12,353 bases of DNA from an uncultured Collinsella sp. Lineage in GTDB: Bacteria; Actinomycetota; Coriobacteriia; Coriobacteriales; Coriobacteriaceae. The position numbers and the translations under genes were made by a program. Where the stretch lies: NCBI GenBank assembly GCA_900542085.1, contig UQMK01000042.1, positions 1-12,353 on the forward strand, in the 5' to 3' direction. Below, piece by piece: positions 1 to 5,293 of this stretch (within the stretch, counting starts at the first letter, position 1; each line of letters begins with the position of its first letter). Under the pieces are notes generated by a model that was not told where the DNA came from, did no database searches, and worked only from the letters and a program-made list of their open reading frames with translations.

Positions 1-1
1 C

Positions 2-1171
2 GGAAGCGTATGCCTGCGGGGCATGCCGGGCGGTGCCGCCGCCTATAAGTCGTGCAATATCGTGCGCCTGCTGCAAAAGCGCGGCGCGCGCGTCAAGGTC
101 GTTATGAGCGAGCATGCCACGGAGTTTGTGGGCCCGCTCACCTTCCGTGCGCTCACCAACGAGCCGGTCGCCGTGGGCCTGTTCGACGACCCCTCCGACC
201 CCATCCACCACATTTCGCTGGCGCAGGAGCCCGATCTGGTGGTCGTGGCGCCCGCGACGGCCAATATCATCGCCAAGATGGCAAACGGTATCGCCGACGA
301 CCTCATCTCCACCACGCTGCTTGCCACACCGCGACCCATCGTGGTCGCACCCGCCATGAACAACGGTATGTGGAAGGCGCCGGCGACGCAGGCCAATATG
401 GCCACGCTGCGCGAGCGCGGTGTCCATGTGGTGGGGCCCGGCAGCGGCTACCTTGCCTGCGGTGACGTGGACACGGGACGCATGAGCGAGCCCGAGGACA
501 TCGTCGAGGCCGTCTGCGAGGTGCTCAACCCCGCCCCGCAAGACCTGGCGGGCAAACGCATCGTGATCACTGCCGGCCCCACGCACGAGCCAATCGACCC
601 GGTGCGCTTTATTGGCAACCGGTCGTCGGGCAAGATGGGCATCGCCCTGGCGGGGGAGGCCGCTCGCCGCGGTGCCGAGGTCACGCTTGTGCTGGGACCG
701 ACATCGCTCGACGTGGGCCGCGGCGTGGAGTGCGTGCGCGTGCAGACCGCAGCAGAGATGCTACAGGCGGCTCTGAGCGCCTTTCAGACGGCCGATGCGG
801 CCATTTGCGCGGCCGCCGTCGCCGACTACACGCCTGCCGCCCCTGCGGACCACAAACTCAAAAAGGCCAACGAGCGCCTGGACCGCATCGAACTGGTCGA
901 GACGGTCGATATTTTGGCTGAGCTCTCGCGCCAGAAGGGGGAGCGGTGCGTGATCGGCTTTGCGGCCGAGACCGATAACGTCGTGGAGTACGCGCAGCGA
1001 AAGCTCGGCCGCAAGGGTTGCGATGTCATTATCGCCAACGATGTCTCGCGCGCCGATTCGGGCTTTGGAACCGATACCAACAAGGCCTGGATCGTGAGCA
1101 CGGCGGGTACGCAAGAACTTCCCGTACTAACAAAACCCCAGCTCGCAGCTACAATTTTGGACTTGCTTTAA
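2..1171 (+). CDS. coaBC: Bifunctional phosphopantothenoylcysteine decarboxylase / phosphopantothenate-cysteine ligase (5' end cut by window)
   Basis: Cytosolic enzyme for two consecutive steps of coenzyme A synthesis: it ligates cysteine to 4'-phosphopantothenate (CoaB) and decarboxylates the product to 4'-phosphopantetheine using FMN (CoaC). The CoaC half shows AAAYKS at the N-terminus, the His-containing IHHISLAQ stretch, ATANIIAKMANGIADDL, the PAMNNGMW substrate-clamp motif and ACGDVDTGRM. The CoaB half begins near KRIVITAGPTHEPIDPVRF and contains NRSSGKMG, AAVADYTP and the KLKK lysine pair. The frame is open to the left edge, so the true start is probably outside. An ATG at 23 would give 382 aa, slightly short for a family of about 400. 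The usual G(V/I)(S/T)GG flavin loop reads GMPGG here. The gene ends 17 nt before the tRNA promoter. Function is secure from motifs; only the start is uncertain. Confidence 0.95.
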   Translation, partial: GSVCLRGMPGGAAAYKSCNIVRLLQKRGARVKVVMSEHATEFVGPLTFRALTNEPVAVGLFDDPSDPIHHISLAQEPDLVVVAPATANIIAKMANGIADDLISTTLLATPRPIVVAPAMNNGMWKAPATQANMATLRERGVHVVGPGSGYLACGDVDTGRMSEPEDIVEAVCEVLNPAPQDLAGKRIVITAGPTHEPIDPVRFIGNRSSGKMGIALAGEAARRGAEVTLVLGPTSLDVGRGVECVRVQTAAEMLQAALSAFQTADAAICAAAVADYTPAAPADHKLKKANERLDRIELVETVDILAELSRQKGERCVIGFAAETDNVVEYAQRKLGRKGCDVIIANDVSRADSGFGTDTNKAWIVSTAGTQELPVLTKPQLAATILDLL

Positions 1172-1188
1172 AATATTTAAAAAAGTTC

Positions 1189-1218
1189 TTGCACAAGGGC
1201 AAAGTTTCGGGTTAATAT
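1189..1218 (+). promoter_or_regulatory. Promoter of tRNA-Pro
   Basis: TTGCAC at 1189-1194 and TAATAT at 1213-1218 are separated by 18 bp, which fits a housekeeping sigma-70-type promoter. Transcription would start near 1225, leaving a leader of about 35 nt before the tRNA at 1261. It lies just after the coaBC stop, so the tRNA need not rely on coaBC transcription. The match is seen by eye; no start site has been measured. Confidence 0.6.
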
Positions 1219-1260
1219 ACTCCCTGTTGCGAGCGAGAGCAGAGCAACAAACAAAAGCTT

Positions 1261-1337
<77 letters not shown>

Positions 1338-1347
1338 GAAGTTTGCA

Positions 1348-1380
1348 GGTCAGGCACCTAGTGCCTGACCTTTTTTGTTT
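1348..1380 (+). terminator. Rho-independent terminator of tRNA-Pro
   Basis: Perfect 10-bp stem GGTCAGGCAC / GTGCCTGACC with a 3-nt CTA loop (1348-1370), followed by TTTTTTGTTTT. It starts 10 nt after the tRNA CCA. A textbook intrinsic terminator. Confidence 0.93.
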
Positions 1381-1522
1381 TAAGCAATTGCTTAATTTTC
1401 AGTAAGCAACAGGGTGCAAAAACCTACCTACGCGATAATCGCCTTTTGCGGCTACTTGCGCGTTTTGCACACGCTTGGGCCGATTTATTAACGCGATATG
1501 AATCTACATACGCGTAGCTGGT

Positions 1523-1545
1523 ATACAGTCGAGTACAGACTGTAT
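1523..1545. promoter_or_regulatory. Operator-like dyad ATACAGTC-N7-GACTGTAT
   Basis: Perfect 8-bp inverted repeat with a 7-nt spacer (1523-1530 and 1538-1545). Related TACAG or CTGTA words recur nearby at about 1575 and 1597. The spacing suits a dimeric DNA-binding protein, but no gene starts close by, so the role is unknown. Confidence 0.3.
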
Positions 1546-1613
1546 TTATCGCGGCGATTTACACAGATATAGCGACTGTAACGAACAAGCGTGTCGCTGT
1601 ATTTATTCCAGTA

Positions 1614-1640
1614 GCTCACTTGACCGGTGGACAAGTGAGC
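1614..1640. repeat. Inverted repeat GCTCACTTG / CAAGTGAGC
   Basis: Perfect 9-bp arms (1614-1622 and 1632-1640) around a 9-nt spacer. Neither side has a T run, so it is not a classic terminator. It could be an operator or a structural remnant. Confidence 0.4.
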
Positions 1641-1800
1641 GATTGCAACGATATGCCAACCAGGATGGGCTCCATACGAGGACGCCGCAGGGGTAATGGC
1701 GGGGGAGTGCAGCAGGCGCTCTGAGAGCCGCTGTATGACCCCATTTCTCCTCAAACCGATAACCTATGCCACAAACATCAAACCGTTCGAGTAACCGCCA

Positions 1801-1831
1801 AAAGAAAAGCCCGCACAGGCCGTGCGGGCTT
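1801..1831 (-). terminator. Rho-independent terminator of the pilin/DUF6273 gene
   Basis: On the minus strand, AGCCCGCAC (1830-1822) pairs with GTGCGGGCT (1816-1808) across a 5-nt loop, followed by TTTCTTTT. It begins 12 nt after the stop codon of the minus-strand gene at 1843. Confidence 0.88.
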
Positions 1832-1842
1832 AACAGATGAAT

Positions 1843-2724
1843 CTAGAAGCACCAAGCTGGGCAGACGCGATTCGAGTTCGTCGCGCCGTAGTTGTACGAC
1901 GGATCGCCGTTGCTGTTGACATAGAGGAAGAGCGCAGAGGCGCTCGGATTCAAGGAACGCTCCCACCAAGCGACGCCAACACTCAGGCAATCGTTACCCG
2001 AATAATTGTTCGTCACCTTACCCTTGAAGGCCTCGTACTGGGTTCCTTCGTTTCCGATCCAAGAATAACCAGACCAGCCGCTATAAGGGGTCTCGACGAT
2101 TTCGGAATAACTGAGCATGAACAGCTTGTCCGAGGTCGCCGTCACGGCGGCATTCTTGTCGGTTCCATCAACGTTGTTCGTCAGCTTCCTGACCGGCTTC
2201 ACCTTGGATTGGAAATCGGAGGGCATCAGGTTCCAGATCTCGCCGGAGTTCATCTTCGCGCGGAGTTCCGACTTCTCCCAGCCACCGGCATTGGTGTTGG
2301 TAGCGTTCACGCGAGATTTGATACCCGTCGAGGTGGCGAGGAACGTCAGGCCCGCCTTGCCGCTACCATCGGCCAAGTCATCGTGGTTGATGCCGATAAT
2401 CTTGTACTCGAGCGTCTGACCATCGGTGAGCTTCATCGAGAACTTCGTCCCTGCATTCATCGCGGCCTCCGCCTTGGCGAAGGCGGACGATGCCTCGCCC
2501 TTCGCGGCGATGTCCTCGGCCACGGCCTTCTGCTCTTCGAGGGTCCAGTCCTTCGCGTCCTTGGCGATAGCCGCCTGGACGGTCGCGGAATCGGTACCTG
2601 CAGACCCTCCGCCGGATGCGCCTCCCTCGACGCCGCCAACCGTCCCATTGTTCACCGTGTTGCCGACCAGGTTGAACTGGTTGCGGATGGCTCCGGCCAC
2701 GCCGGGTCCCGCGAACACGATCAC
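1843..2724 (-). CDS. Flp/Tad-type prepilin fused to a DUF6273-like C-type-lectin-like domain (5' end disrupted)
   Basis: Probable surface-displayed pilin-adhesin. Upstream of the first usable start (GTG at 2724) the same frame reads GQGIIEYVLIIAVIGLVIV. This is the Flp prepilin G|XXXXEY cleavage motif plus the hydrophobic assembly helix, and it continues into VFAGPGVAGAIRNQ. After a Gly/Ser-rich linker comes a roughly 200-aa domain with W-E-K-S-E-L-R, a long middle section and a C-terminus containing WWERS and FLYVNSNGDPS, ending NRVCPAWCF. That is the shape of DUF6273 and related C-type-lectin folds, from memory of the family. Starting at 2724 would remove the cleavage site and half the helix; the natural leader is interrupted by TAG (see 2725-2835). 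The gene is therefore probably not made as a normal pilin unless the stop is bypassed or is an assembly error. No tad assembly genes lie in the window. Pilin identity is fairly sure; the ligand is unknown. Confidence 0.75.
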   Translation of the reverse strand: MIVFAGPGVAGAIRNQFNLVGNTVNNGTVGGVEGGASGGGSAGTDSATVQAAIAKDAKDWTLEEQKAVAEDIAAKGEASSAFAKAEAAMNAGTKFSMKLTDGQTLEYKIIGINHDDLADGSGKAGLTFLATSTGIKSRVNATNTNAGGWEKSELRAKMNSGEIWNLMPSDFQSKVKPVRKLTNNVDGTDKNAAVTATSDKLFMLSYSEIVETPYSGWSGYSWIGNEGTQYEAFKGKVTNNYSGNDCLSVGVAWWERSLNPSASALFLYVNSNGDPSYNYGATNSNRVCPAWCF

Positions 2725-2835
2725 CAGGCCGATGACCGCGATGATCAGGACGTACTCGATAATTCCTTGGCCTCCGGGAGGCGGATACCTCTAGGAGATA
2801 CCCCCCCCCCGGAGGTTCTGCGCCGCTGCATGCAT
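2725..2835 (-). pseudogene. Prepilin leader region with in-frame TAG
   Basis: A good start exists at ATG 2835-2833, preceded on the minus strand by GGGAG with suitable spacing. Its frame reads MHAAAQNLRGGGIS, then TAG (2793-2791), then RYPPPGGQGIIEY, already in frame with the pilin. The leader length, about 20 residues before the cleavage glycine, fits Flp prepilins, so only the stop spoils it. Changing the length of the ten-base G run cannot rescue the frame, because the stop lies downstream of the run in the pilin frame. An ATT start at the GGAGG-preceded codon is conceivable but would lose the cleavage motif. Confidence 0.6.
2771..2815. repeat. 45-bp imperfect palindrome with C10 tract inside the pilin leader
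   Basis: Arms 2771-2791 and 2795-2815 match at 17 of 21 positions around a 3-nt TAG loop. All four mismatches fall at arm positions 9, 12, 15 and 18, exactly every third base. The right arm contains ten consecutive C (2801-2810). The palindrome begins and ends within pilin leader codons, so it sits inside the gene. A small inserted or locally duplicated inverted element is plausible. A homopolymer of this length is also prone to slippage and to sequencing error. Confidence 0.7.
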
Positions 2836-2929
2836 ATGCGACACTCCCTTCGCTCAGGGTGAATAGAAACGAGCTGAGCGTAGGGTTATCGCGGGAATCT
2901 GTCTTTGTCTTGCCGCTGCGGCATCTTGA

Positions 2930-3148
2930 CTATTGCCATGCCTTGGGAAGGATTACGCCGGGGACTTTCTTGTCGGAGTCACTATGCAGTGTATTCGGGC
3001 TGATGTTCCAGTCGGAACAATCCAGATGGAGACTCCGGCACTGCTCGGACATTCCCGTTAAGTCATATACAGCACTGAAATCGCACTTGGCACCGAGACC
3101 AGTTACGTCCACATCCGCGTCCGGAACGAATCGAAGCGGTATCCCGTT
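2930..3148 (-). pseudogene. C-terminal fragment of a BspA-type leucine-rich-repeat surface protein
   Basis: The minus-strand frame is open from 3148 to a TAG at 2930 (72 codons, GTG at 3112 the only start). It contains an LRR_5/BspA-like turn: DVTGL, then VYDLTGMSEQCRSL, then LDCSDWNISP, and a short tail ending APGVILP-like (PGVILPKAWQ). In intact proteins the V.DLTGMF..C.SL.SLD.S.WN.S repeat recurs many times after a signal peptide; here only the last unit remains. A TGA at 3151-3149 cuts the frame upstream, next to the word TCAAAACGTAT that also ends the 177-bp repeats. I read this as the tail of a truncated surface protein. The family call is from pattern memory. Confidence 0.5.
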
Positions 3149-3187
3149 TCAAAACGTATGCGTTTCACCATGAGAGAGGAATCTGTT

Positions 3188-3727
3188 ATGAGCTGGAAAC
3201 CGAGAAAATGCGTTATCGCCTTACTGACTTTGGCGGCTCTGGTGTGTTTCGCCGTCTTAATCGCCGCCAATATCAAACCGCAACACGATGCTTATCCCTC
3301 ATCTTTGTCCATTAAAAAGGGTCAAGATTTCAGCCTCGGCCGAAACGTCAATTATTTTGACAAGCTAAAACCTAATGAGGAAAACATCTTGATGTTCTGG
3401 GCATCGTGGTGTCAGCACTGCGAATCTCTCATAGAAGATATGCAACAACTTGATAATTTCGCAGCCTTAAGGAAGAACCTTTTCACTGTTTCCGAGGACA
3501 GCACAATTGAAGAAGCCTCGGTCCATGAAGGAGACTTTCCCATATACATAGATTAAGATAAGACCGTGTATGACCAATATGAACTTGAGCATATTCCGTC
3601 CGTATTCATACTGGATGATCAAGGAAACATCATCGGCTTATCCGAAGGAGAGGAAGAACCTCTTGCCCTATTAAAGAAATACGCCAAATACAACGGATAT
3701 AAAGCGGAAGGAGGCGATATCGAGTAA
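3188..3727 (+). pseudogene. TlpA/thioredoxin-like membrane-anchored thiol-disulfide protein with internal TAA
   Basis: Thioredoxin-fold protein expected to act outside the membrane on cysteines of exported proteins. From ATG 3188 (preceded by GAGAGGA at 7 nt; the earlier ATG at 3158 lacks this) it has an N-terminal membrane anchor (about residues 8-28) and the redox motif WASWCQHC with Cys75 and Cys78. TAA at 3554-3556 stops it at 122 aa. The same frame then runs a further 56 codons to TAA at 3725, reading DKTVYDQYELEHIPSVFILD, which supplies the cis-proline (IPS) loop and the last strands of the fold. So a full-length protein of about 178 aa was interrupted by one codon, most simply AAA to TAA. 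Without the cis-Pro half the product should not fold properly. It is the first gene of a tight plus-strand operon with the Cys-containing exported protein next. Confidence 0.8.
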
Positions 3728-3756
3728 CTATCAAAGGCCAGATTAAGGAGCCCGCC

Positions 3757-4053
3757 ATGAAGAAATGCCTGGCCTCCATCGTCTCAGCAACTCTTTGCCT
3801 CTCCCTTGTCATGACACCATTTGTACCCGTTGCGGCAGCCTATGCCGACGAGGGATCTCCCGCCGAGAGCAGTGAGATCTACGTCGGAGACAACTACGAC
3901 GAAAATTACGATATATCCCCTTTTGAGCGCGGGCGCTGCACGGATTCATATTCCAAGGCGTGGTGCGATTCTCACGGATTTGCAAATAACCGCCCTGTCC
4001 CTCACAAGGTCAAGCTGATCCCGAAGGAGGAGGCTTGCCTGCGCGATCTCTAG
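3757..4053 (+). CDS. Small exported Cys-containing protein, possible bacteriocin-like precursor (TAG at 4051, frame open to 4161)
   Basis: 98 aa with a clear Sec signal peptide: MKK, a hydrophobic stretch and a probable cleavage after AYA near residue 31. The start has AAGGAG 6 nt upstream. The mature part is acidic, then carries CTDSYSKAWC and a later Cys near the end, enough for disulfides. After the TAG the frame continues for 35 more codons to TGA at 4159, encoding a Gly/Ala-rich hydrophobic segment (AGTAEVIAGLVTTGPSGG) and another Cys. That stretch resembles the membrane-active end of some bacteriocins. The original product was therefore probably about 134 aa with one sense codon lost, for example CAG to TAG. 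It lies 29 nt after the thioredoxin-like gene and 12 nt (from the second stop) before a small membrane protein. I recognise no named family; the antimicrobial role is inference. Confidence 0.6.
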   Translation: MKKCLASIVSATLCLSLVMTPFVPVAAAYADEGSPAESSEIYVGDNYDENYDISPFERGRCTDSYSKAWCDSHGFANNRPVPHKVKLIPKEEACLRDL

Positions 4054-4173
4054 CTTGCTGGCACCGCTGAAGTTATCGCCGGTCTCGTGACAACCGGTCC
4101 TAGCGGCGGCTTGTTTGCAACCGCAATGACATCGTACCGACTTTTCACTTGCATGTTCTGAAAGGCAGTTGCC

Positions 4174-4413
4174 ATGCAGTCGCAAAATCAATCGAGATAC
4201 TTGACCACAATCGGCTTTGCCCTGCTTGCATTACTCTTTGCTAGCGACCTTTTGCTGGAACCGCCCAAGGAACTCGTTTCGCTTGCCATAGCCTGCATTT
4301 CCGCCCTTTACTTTACGGCAACCCTATTCGTCGGACTAAAGGAGAGGAAAAAAGGCGCAGTCGTTGCATCTGCCGTAGGCGTGATCATAACCATTGCCTC
4401 ATTCTTTATCTGA
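4174..4413 (+). CDS. 79-aa three-helix membrane protein, possible immunity protein
   Basis: Short basic N-terminus, then three hydrophobic helices at roughly residues 11-27, 35-52 and 61-79, with the charged loop KERKKG between the second and third. AAAGG lies 8 nt before the ATG. It is the last gene of the plus-strand cassette, immediately after the exported Cys protein, and is the only one of the three without an internal stop. Small multi-helix proteins beside secreted peptides often give producer immunity, but there is no diagnostic motif, so this stays a context guess. The gene converges on the exonuclease fragment 12 nt downstream. Confidence 0.65.
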   Translation: MQSQNQSRYLTTIGFALLALLFASDLLLEPPKELVSLAIACISALYFTATLFVGLKERKKGAVVASAVGVIITIASFFI

Positions 4414-4425
4414 CACATTGGTGAT

Positions 4426-4722
4426 CTAGGGGCGATATCGTAGGAATACGACCGGGAGAGCCGGGACCAGATTGCCCGGGTTGCCCGGTCGGCTCGCGCG
4501 ACGGCGCGGCGGTTCCACAGAAAGCTCTCCGGACTTCACGCCGTTTCTGATCGCATTGTAGACAGCCATCTCGTCTTCGCAGTCGGCGAGCACGCAGTGT
4601 GCGTCGTCGTTTTGGATGTCCAGTAAATCTCGAAGGTCCTCCAAGCACCAACGTCCGAGATTTGGCCATGCGCGTTGCGCGAGCTGATAAGTGTCGATTG
4701 CGATGTTGTAGTTAAAGTCCAA
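4426..4722 (-). pseudogene. C-terminal fragment of a DnaQ-like 3'-5' exonuclease
   Basis: The frame from TTG 4722 reads NIAIDTYQLAQRAWPNLGRW, then LEDLRDLLDI, then AHCVLADCEDEM. This is the second half of a DEDDh exonuclease (DNA polymerase III epsilon type): a DT.QLA.R.WP block and the ExoIII motif with catalytic H and D. The N-terminal ExoI (DxE) and ExoII motifs are missing. The same frame is closed by TAA about 30 codons upstream, and no start with a ribosome site is visible. The last 30 residues are Arg/Pro-rich and unlike the family. Best read as a remnant without activity. Confidence 0.6.
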
Positions 4723-4784
4723 GCCAAAGCCGTCCCAGGCAGAACGGCTTTGTTTCCTTGATTATCAACTTCATCCGGACGCTT

Positions 4785-4820
4785 CCCGCATTCATCCGTG
4801 TGTGTACGGATGAATGCGGG
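4785..4820. repeat. Perfect 15-bp inverted repeat
   Basis: CCCGCATTCATCCGT (4785-4799) and its exact complement (4806-4820) flank a 6-nt GTGTGT spacer. No T run follows on either strand. It sits between the exonuclease remnant and the minus-strand ABC operon, and may be the end of a lost element or a factor-dependent terminator. Confidence 0.6.
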
Positions 4821-4829
4821 GTTCAATAC

Positions 4830-4858
4830 CCCGGCGGCCTGATCGGCAGACCGCCGGG
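4830..4858 (-). terminator. Hairpin after the minus-strand ABC operon
   Basis: CCCGGCGG and CCGCCGGG (4830-4837, 4851-4858) pair across a 13-nt loop, 5 nt beyond the stop codon at 4864. GC-rich and well placed, but the T run is missing (GTATTG follows), so termination is only likely. Confidence 0.4.
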
Positions 4859-4863
4859 AATTC

Positions 4864-5292
4864 TCACTCCTCGAAAAAAGCCGGCACTCGGTTAGTCCTG
4901 CGCATCTTGAAATCGCCAGACTCGTGGGAGACGTAGAGAATGCCGTCCATCCCATCTCGTGATGCATACGACAGGTGAACTGAACCGCAATCCGCTCCAT
5001 CATTGTCGAGAAGATCGAACGAATTCGGGTCGCTCGTTGCGGCCAAACGACCACTCAGACAAGAGCCATCGTCATTACAGATTTGCCATTCCATGTCTTC
5101 GCCTGCAAGAATCGCCATAGACGGCCTGGTCGCGCCATCGTTGACATACATCCCGTCTATGCCAAAACCGTTCTCAGCGCCATCGATAAACGATTGCTCG
5201 GACCTATACCTCGCAAATGATGCACATAGAACCATTGCAAGACAAAGTACAGAGCCAACAATCGCTATCTTTGCATAGCTCTTGCCTATCAT
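4864..5292 (-). CDS. Membrane-anchored extracytoplasmic protein of unknown function, coupled to the ABC transporter
   Basis: 142 aa from ATG 5292, or 145 aa from the in-frame GTG at 5301. I prefer the ATG because AGGTGA lies 5 nt upstream and the GTG falls inside that ribosome site. One N-terminal helix (about residues 7-24) is followed by a soluble, acidic domain with Cys in WQICNDDGSCLSG and near GADCGSV, suggesting an exported domain with a disulfide. The start overlaps or abuts the transporter's stop (TGA 5296-5294), so translation is probably coupled. No family recognised. It may be an accessory, sensor or immunity protein of the transporter. Confidence 0.7.
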   Translation of the reverse strand: MIGKSYAKIAIVGSVLCLAMVLCASFARYRSEQSFIDGAENGFGIDGMYVNDGATRPSMAILAGEDMEWQICNDDGSCLSGRLAATSDPNSFDLLDNDGADCGSVHLSYASRDGMDGILYVSHESGDFKMRRTNRVPAFFEE

Positions 5293-5293
5293 G

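Larger units (their letters stand above)
1381..1803. other. Intergenic region without a credible gene, rich in dyads
   Basis: No reading frame here looks coding. An 88-codon minus-strand frame (1488-1754) has no recognisable domain and runs through repeated DNA. Seen instead: a 16-bp perfect palindrome TTAAGCAATTGCTTAA (1380-1395); GTGCAAAA facing TTTTGCAC in the 1414-1470 area; a dyad ATACAGTC/GACTGTAT (1523-1545); two copies of CTGTATTTAT; and GCTCACTTG/CAAGTGAGC (1614-1640). Composition is more AT-rich than coaBC. It may be a decayed integration footprint or a regulatory region. Confidence 0.5.

Noticed and set aside
1488..1754. 88-codon minus-strand frame
   Set aside because: No ribosome site or domain, and it runs through operator-like dyads.
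1837..2862. 341-codon plus-strand open frame
   Set aside because: Antisense to the pilin/DUF6273 gene, Arg/His/Leu-rich and without any domain.
3554..3556. TAA in the thioredoxin-like gene as programmed recoding
   Set aside because: UAA is not used for selenocysteine or pyrrolysine and no slippery site is adjacent. A point mutation is simpler.
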